Positions 60,179 through 64,000 of a DNA stretch of 64,000 nucleotides are shown here, piece after piece (position 1 is the stretch's first letter; every line of letters starts with the position of its first letter). The stretch comes from Metabacillus endolithicus (lineage in GTDB: Bacteria > Bacillota > Bacilli > Bacillales > Bacillaceae). The stretch lies in the NCBI RefSeq assembly GCF_023078335.1, contig NZ_CP095550.1:1116001-1180000 (forward strand). The letters are read 5' to 3'. Below the pieces are notes generated by a model, which was given only the letters and a program-made list of their open reading frames with translations, searched no databases and was not told where the DNA came from. A program made the translations under genes and the position numbers.

Positions 60179-61840
60179 CTACTCCGCTACAGTTACACGT
60201 AATATTTCTTCTGTTGTTGTTAATCCTTGCTTTACCTTAAGCAGGCCATCATCAATTAAAAAGATTGTTTTATTTTTTATCGCAAGATCACGGAGCTTTG
60301 AAAATGGTTCATTATTCATGATCACTCGCTTCATTTCATCACTCAACATAAGAAGCTCGTGGATGGCTAATCTTCCTTTATAACCTGTCATATTACAAGT
60401 TCCACAGCCTCTGCCTCTTACAACTTTATCAATGGATAAGCCTCTTTTAGCAAAAATCTCGATTTCTCGTTGTGTAGGAGCTTGTTCTGAAGCACAATCA
60501 CGGCATACTTTACGAACAAGTCGTTGAGCCACAACACCAGTTAAAGAAGATGCCACTAAAAATGGTTCTACTCCCATATCAACCAAGCGTGTAATGGTAC
60601 CTAATGAATCATTTGTATGAAGTGTGCTTAACACTAAATGTCCTGTTAATGATGCACGTACTGCAACATCAGCTGTTTCACGGTCACGAATTTCCCCAAC
60701 CATAATAATATTAGGATCTTGACGAAGAATGGATCGCAATCCTTTTGCGAATGTCATTCCAACATTTGCATTGACTTGAATTTGATTGATTCCTTCAAGC
60801 TGATACTCAACTGGATCTTCAATCGTAATAATATTTACTTCCTCTGAATTCAAATGGTTTAACGCTGCATACAAAGTGGAAGATTTCCCAGAACCTGTTG
60901 GACCTGTAATTAACATAATCCCCGTAGGATTTTCTATTAATGTTTTGAATCTTTTTAAATTTAAGCTATTAAAACCGAGCTTGTTTAAATCATTTAAGGT
61001 ACTGCCCAAATCTAAAATACGCATAACAATCTTTTCACCGTAAATTGTCGGAAGTGTTGAAACACGAAGATCGATTGGATGAAATTCGATATGCATTTTG
61101 ATTCGACCATCCTGTGGAACTCGATGCTCGGTAATATCTAAATTTGCCATGATTTTCAGACGGGCAACTAAAACGCTTTGCATATGCTTTGGAAATGTTC
61201 GTTCATTTTTTAGAACACCGTCAACACGAAAGCGAATTAACACTTTTGTTTCTTGAGGGTCAATATGAATATCACTGGCTTTTTGTTGAACAGCGTTTTG
61301 AAGAATTTGATTAACAAGTCTAACAACAGGTGAATCATCACTTGTGATTTTTTCTTCCTGAACCTCATCTTGAACAGTTAATTGGTTCATAATATCTGAC
61401 ATGCTGTCATCGATTTCATAGTACTTATTGATTGCTCTTAAAATATCATCTTTTGAGGCAATAGCTGTTTCAATTTGAAATCCTGTTGCAAGACGAAGAT
61501 CATCAATCGCATAGAAATCCATCGGATCTGCCATCGCAACAAAAAGCTTATCTCCCTCAACTTTGATTGGAATTAATAAATTTCGCTTAGCCATTTCTTT
61601 TGATACAAGCTTAATTAATTTTTGATCAAACGGAAAACGATACAAGCTTACATGCGGAATTCCTAACTGAAATTCTAGAACCTCAATTAATTGCTGCTCT
61701 GTAATAAAGCCTCTTTCAAGTAAGGCATCCCCTAATCGCTGCCCCTTTTGTTTTTCTGCTAGAGCCGATTGTAGTTGTTCTTCTGTTATAAGTCCTGAAT
61801 CTAGTAATAAGTCTCCCAATCTTTTTCTAGTATCGTTCAT
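60179..61840 (-). CDS. pilB: PilB pilus extension ATPase with MshEN domain
   Basis: A 553-residue GspE-family motor. Residues 7-58 hold two MshEN-type repeats (RLGDLLLDSGLITEEQL and RLGDALLERGFITEQQL), a fold known to bind cyclic-di-GMP. The N2 domain follows, then the motor: GPTGSGKSSTLYAAL (Walker A), TIEDPVEYQL, IIMVGEIRDRETADVA. A zinc site with CRDC and CGTC pairs is near residues 445-490. It ends next to the pilT start. Confidence 0.94.
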   Translation of the reverse strand: MNDTRKRLGDLLLDSGLITEEQLQSALAEKQKGQRLGDALLERGFITEQQLIEVLEFQLGIPHVSLYRFPFDQKLIKLVSKEMAKRNLLIPIKVEGDKLFVAMADPMDFYAIDDLRLATGFQIETAIASKDDILRAINKYYEIDDSMSDIMNQLTVQDEVQEEKITSDDSPVVRLVNQILQNAVQQKASDIHIDPQETKVLIRFRVDGVLKNERTFPKHMQSVLVARLKIMANLDITEHRVPQDGRIKMHIEFHPIDLRVSTLPTIYGEKIVMRILDLGSTLNDLNKLGFNSLNLKRFKTLIENPTGIMLITGPTGSGKSSTLYAALNHLNSEEVNIITIEDPVEYQLEGINQIQVNANVGMTFAKGLRSILRQDPNIIMVGEIRDRETADVAVRASLTGHLVLSTLHTNDSLGTITRLVDMGVEPFLVASSLTGVVAQRLVRKVCRDCASEQAPTQREIEIFAKRGLSIDKVVRGRGCGTCNMTGYKGRLAIHELLMLSDEMKRVIMNNEPFSKLRDLAIKNKTIFLIDDGLLKVKQGLTTTEEILRVTVAE

Positions 61841-61865
61841 CCATAATCCCTTTCTTTAATTAAGA

Positions 61866-63185
61866 TTATTTTTCAATCGCATTTTTTGAAGGAGTTTCCC
61901 AAATACCTTCACTGTCAGGTTTCACTTCATCCTCAGCTGTATCGCTATTTTCATTGTCTTCTTCAGAAGATGCTTCGTTTACTGTTGTTTCCTGCTCCGC
62001 ATTTTCTGTCTCTTCAGTGATTACTTCGTTAGTAGATTGATTATTTAGCAATCTATTAATTAAACCCGTTTCGATTATTTTATGAGTAGGAGGATAAAAA
62101 TCTTCTGCAATTTCCTCAGAATCAACAAGAGCTCCCTCTAGATCAAACACCTCGCGAGTAATCTTAACAGATAAACCATCTTTACCTTCTTGAATGACCT
62201 TTTCTTGACCTTCTTCTAGTAAACTAGTATATCGAATAATAGATTTTGGTTTATAAGATGTTTTTTCCTCTAAATTTATCTTATAGCTGTATAAAAAAGG
62301 TGCCCCATTTATTCTTACAAATAGCCCAGCATTTGTTAACTCTAAAGAAATCGTATATTCCGATTGATTCGGGTTATACCATTTTAAATCAGACTTATCC
62401 TTTATAATATTTGCCTCATACCCAAGTTCAATTGTTCCTGGCAACTCATGACCTGTATGGCGTTCAACAATGACAAAGTTGGATGATAGGAATGTTTTAT
62501 AAAGTGCTGATGAAACAACATTTAAACCTTCTTGTGGAAGATTTTCTGATTTCTTTGTAAGTTCTAGTAATGAAACTTGTGATTGAGCTGGTACGATGAT
62601 GGTACCAATTGAATCAACTACTTTTTGTACCATAGCATAATCAAATGATGTTGAAATGAAATTTTCTGCTGCTACGGTATTTAAGTCGCTTTTTACATAT
62701 GCATCAATTGAGAAAAATTGATTTTCTGTTTGCATCTTTCTCACAGCATCTAAGATCACTGCTTGGAGCTGCTCATGATCTATTGTTTCGTATCGCTCAT
62801 TAAGCAGGGTTTTTAGTTGTTCTTCATAAACATTTTGATTAACAGAGACAATCAAGTTATTACTCTCTCCACTTGTGATCGAGTCAACTGTTGCTGGAAA
62901 ATCCAAGTTAAAAAAGTCCTGATCTATAACTGTATTTTCCTCATTAATTGAGAGCTGCAAATATTCACCTTGAAACCATGTTGATACTTGCTGATTCAGT
63001 TCATCTACAGCCTGCTCTTTTGTCATATTTTCTATATTGACAGAACCAATTAAAGTCCCTGGCTCAAAAGTTCCTTTTGACAGAAATGCATCATAAGCCT
63101 TCACACCCATTTGTGAAAAACTAATCAAATAAACAGTGGAAATAAGTAATACTAAATATATTTTCAACCCTCTGTTTAAGTTCAA
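61866..63185 (-). CDS. VanW/G5-domain membrane-associated protein
   Basis: A 439-residue protein with an N-terminal helix (about 9-30, signal anchor), an extracellular region of two peptidoglycan-binding-4-like repeats (about 35-170), a VanW domain (VIVERHTGHELPGTIELGYEAN, about 240-290), a G5 domain (about 335-380, with VIQEGKDGLSVKITREV), and an acidic tail. VanW proteins of this type act at the cell wall but have no known reaction. TTG start at 63185. It lies just upstream of pilB. Confidence 0.75.
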   Translation of the reverse strand: MNLNRGLKIYLVLLISTVYLISFSQMGVKAYDAFLSKGTFEPGTLIGSVNIENMTKEQAVDELNQQVSTWFQGEYLQLSINEENTVIDQDFFNLDFPATVDSITSGESNNLIVSVNQNVYEEQLKTLLNERYETIDHEQLQAVILDAVRKMQTENQFFSIDAYVKSDLNTVAAENFISTSFDYAMVQKVVDSIGTIIVPAQSQVSLLELTKKSENLPQEGLNVVSSALYKTFLSSNFVIVERHTGHELPGTIELGYEANIIKDKSDLKWYNPNQSEYTISLELTNAGLFVRINGAPFLYSYKINLEEKTSYKPKSIIRYTSLLEEGQEKVIQEGKDGLSVKITREVFDLEGALVDSEEIAEDFYPPTHKIIETGLINRLLNNQSTNEVITEETENAEQETTVNEASSEEDNENSDTAEDEVKPDSEGIWETPSKNAIEK

Positions 63186-63202
63186 AATTGGTTGCTCCTT
63201 TT

Positions 63203-63994
63203 TTACATTTCAGTATTCATAGACAGTTCAACGAATGTACTTGGGCCATCATTTTGGGCCTTTTGAATATCATCAATTGACAATACTGTACCACTTTCAA
63301 TAAGTAACTGTTGATTCGATCCATAAATATCTTTAATGACTCTTTTTCCTTCTAGTAACTGAATTTGTTTTTCCTTAATCACATCAATTTGTTCATTATC
63401 CAGATCCTCAAATTGATCTTCCTTTTGTACTGGAGATAGATCTTCTAATAATTCTTCTACCGTATTATTTTGTTTTTCTGTTGAAACTTCCTCTTCAACA
63501 AGCTGCTTTGCAGACTCCAGTAATGCTGCAGCAGCATCTTCACTTACAACTAATATATCTTTTCCGAACGTTAAAACATTTTCAGACTTTACATAAACAT
63601 CTTTATTATTCACAAACAAGTGAAGACCGATAATAACACCAGTTTCTTCATTAACATAATACTCTTTGGCTTCTCCAAGTAATTGACCTTTTCGAGTAAT
63701 AACACGAGTATCGGTAATTTTAATTCGCTTATTAACAAGCTGATTCGCGATTGGAATTTCATTAAGGTCAATAATGGCGTTATCTGAATCGATTGTAACA
63801 GCAAACTCACCAATCCCAATTACTTTACTAAATGGAATAGCCTTTACACTTACTTGCCAGTCATCATGTTCAACAGTTAAAAAATCAACCGTCCCTTTTT
63901 CAGGATTCACAACAAGTGATTTTACATTGCCAAGCTCTACCCCAGCTGTAATACTAATAATTGGTAAACCTACGATTTCACTACTTTTTTTCAT
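63203..63994 (-). CDS. PRC-barrel protein
   Basis: A 263-residue cytoplasmic protein with two PRC-barrel-type beta repeats (about 1-78 and 88-155; EIVGLPIISITAGVELGNVKS, RVITRKGQLLGEAKEYYV) and an acidic C-terminal part with a third beta segment. The PRC barrel is found in RNA processing and photosynthetic proteins and often binds other proteins. No signal peptide is seen. It may be the first or second gene of the pil transcript; the window ends 6 bases upstream of the ATG, so the true start and its ribosome site cannot be confirmed. Confidence 0.75.
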   Translation of the reverse strand: MKKSSEIVGLPIISITAGVELGNVKSLVVNPEKGTVDFLTVEHDDWQVSVKAIPFSKVIGIGEFAVTIDSDNAIIDLNEIPIANQLVNKRIKITDTRVITRKGQLLGEAKEYYVNEETGVIIGLHLFVNNKDVYVKSENVLTFGKDILVVSEDAAAALLESAKQLVEEEVSTEKQNNTVEELLEDLSPVQKEDQFEDLDNEQIDVIKEKQIQLLEGKRVIKDIYGSNQQLLIESGTVLSIDDIQKAQNDGPSTFVELSMNTEM

Positions 63995-64000
63995 CTGTGT

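Overview
The window is a low-GC, Gram-positive chromosome segment from an endospore-forming Bacillus-type bacterium (Bacillaceae). The gene order matches the Bacillus subtilis spoIIB-maf-radC-mreBCD-minCD ... hisS-aspS-cymR-yrvO block. Sporulation genes are frequent: rsfA-type regulator, spoVB, bofC, coxA, safA, spo0B, spoIVFA/FB, spoIIB. Two parts differ from what I know of B. subtilis: an RNase E/G gene lies between rplU and spoIVFB, and a complete type IV pilus operon sits where B. subtilis has only comC.

Layout, most genes on the minus strand. 1-10.8 kb: cysteine desulfurase (cut by the window edge), cymR, rarA, an RsfA-family regulator, tcdA, 6S RNA, aspS, hisS with a T-box leader, a small HTH protein, a SH3b/amidase wall hydrolase, dtd. 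10.8-24.9 kb: relA, apt, recJ, lapA-domain protein, cation exporter, secDF, comN, spoVB, yrbG, an ArsB/NhaD transporter, yrzE. 24.9-32.5 kb: yajC-tgt-queA, yrzS, ruvBA, bofC, coxA, safA. 32.9-38.2 kb: NAD synthesis (nadBCA) facing nifS-nadR. 38.7-43.4 kb: pheA-pheB, obgE-spo0B, rpmA-prp-rplU. 43.5-52.8 kb: RNase G, spoIVFB/FA, minDC, mreDCB, radC, maf. 53-64 kb: spoIIB-like SPOR protein, then the pil operon (pilO, N, M, D, pilin, C, T, B) headed by a VanW/G5 protein and a PRC-barrel protein.

Functionally the window joins translation and tRNA quality control (hisS, aspS, dtd, tcdA, tgt, queA, L21, L27, Prp), stringent response and purine salvage (relA, apt), recombination (recJ, ruvAB, rarA, radC), protein export (secDF, yajC), cell shape and septum placement (mreBCD, minCD), NAD and phenylalanine synthesis, and sporulation control. 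The pil operon has extension and retraction motors, platform, pilin, prepilin peptidase and the PilMNO alignment proteins. No secretin gene is seen, as expected for a single-membrane cell.

Caution on quality: six conserved genes (relA twice, mreB, pheA, pheB, bofC, pilN) are each broken by a single-base gain or loss in or beside a short homopolymer run. Undoing the indel restores the family length in each case. This looks like sequencing error rather than gene decay, so these genes are reported as whole loci with the shift marked. No transposase, prophage, tRNA, rRNA or CRISPR array was seen.
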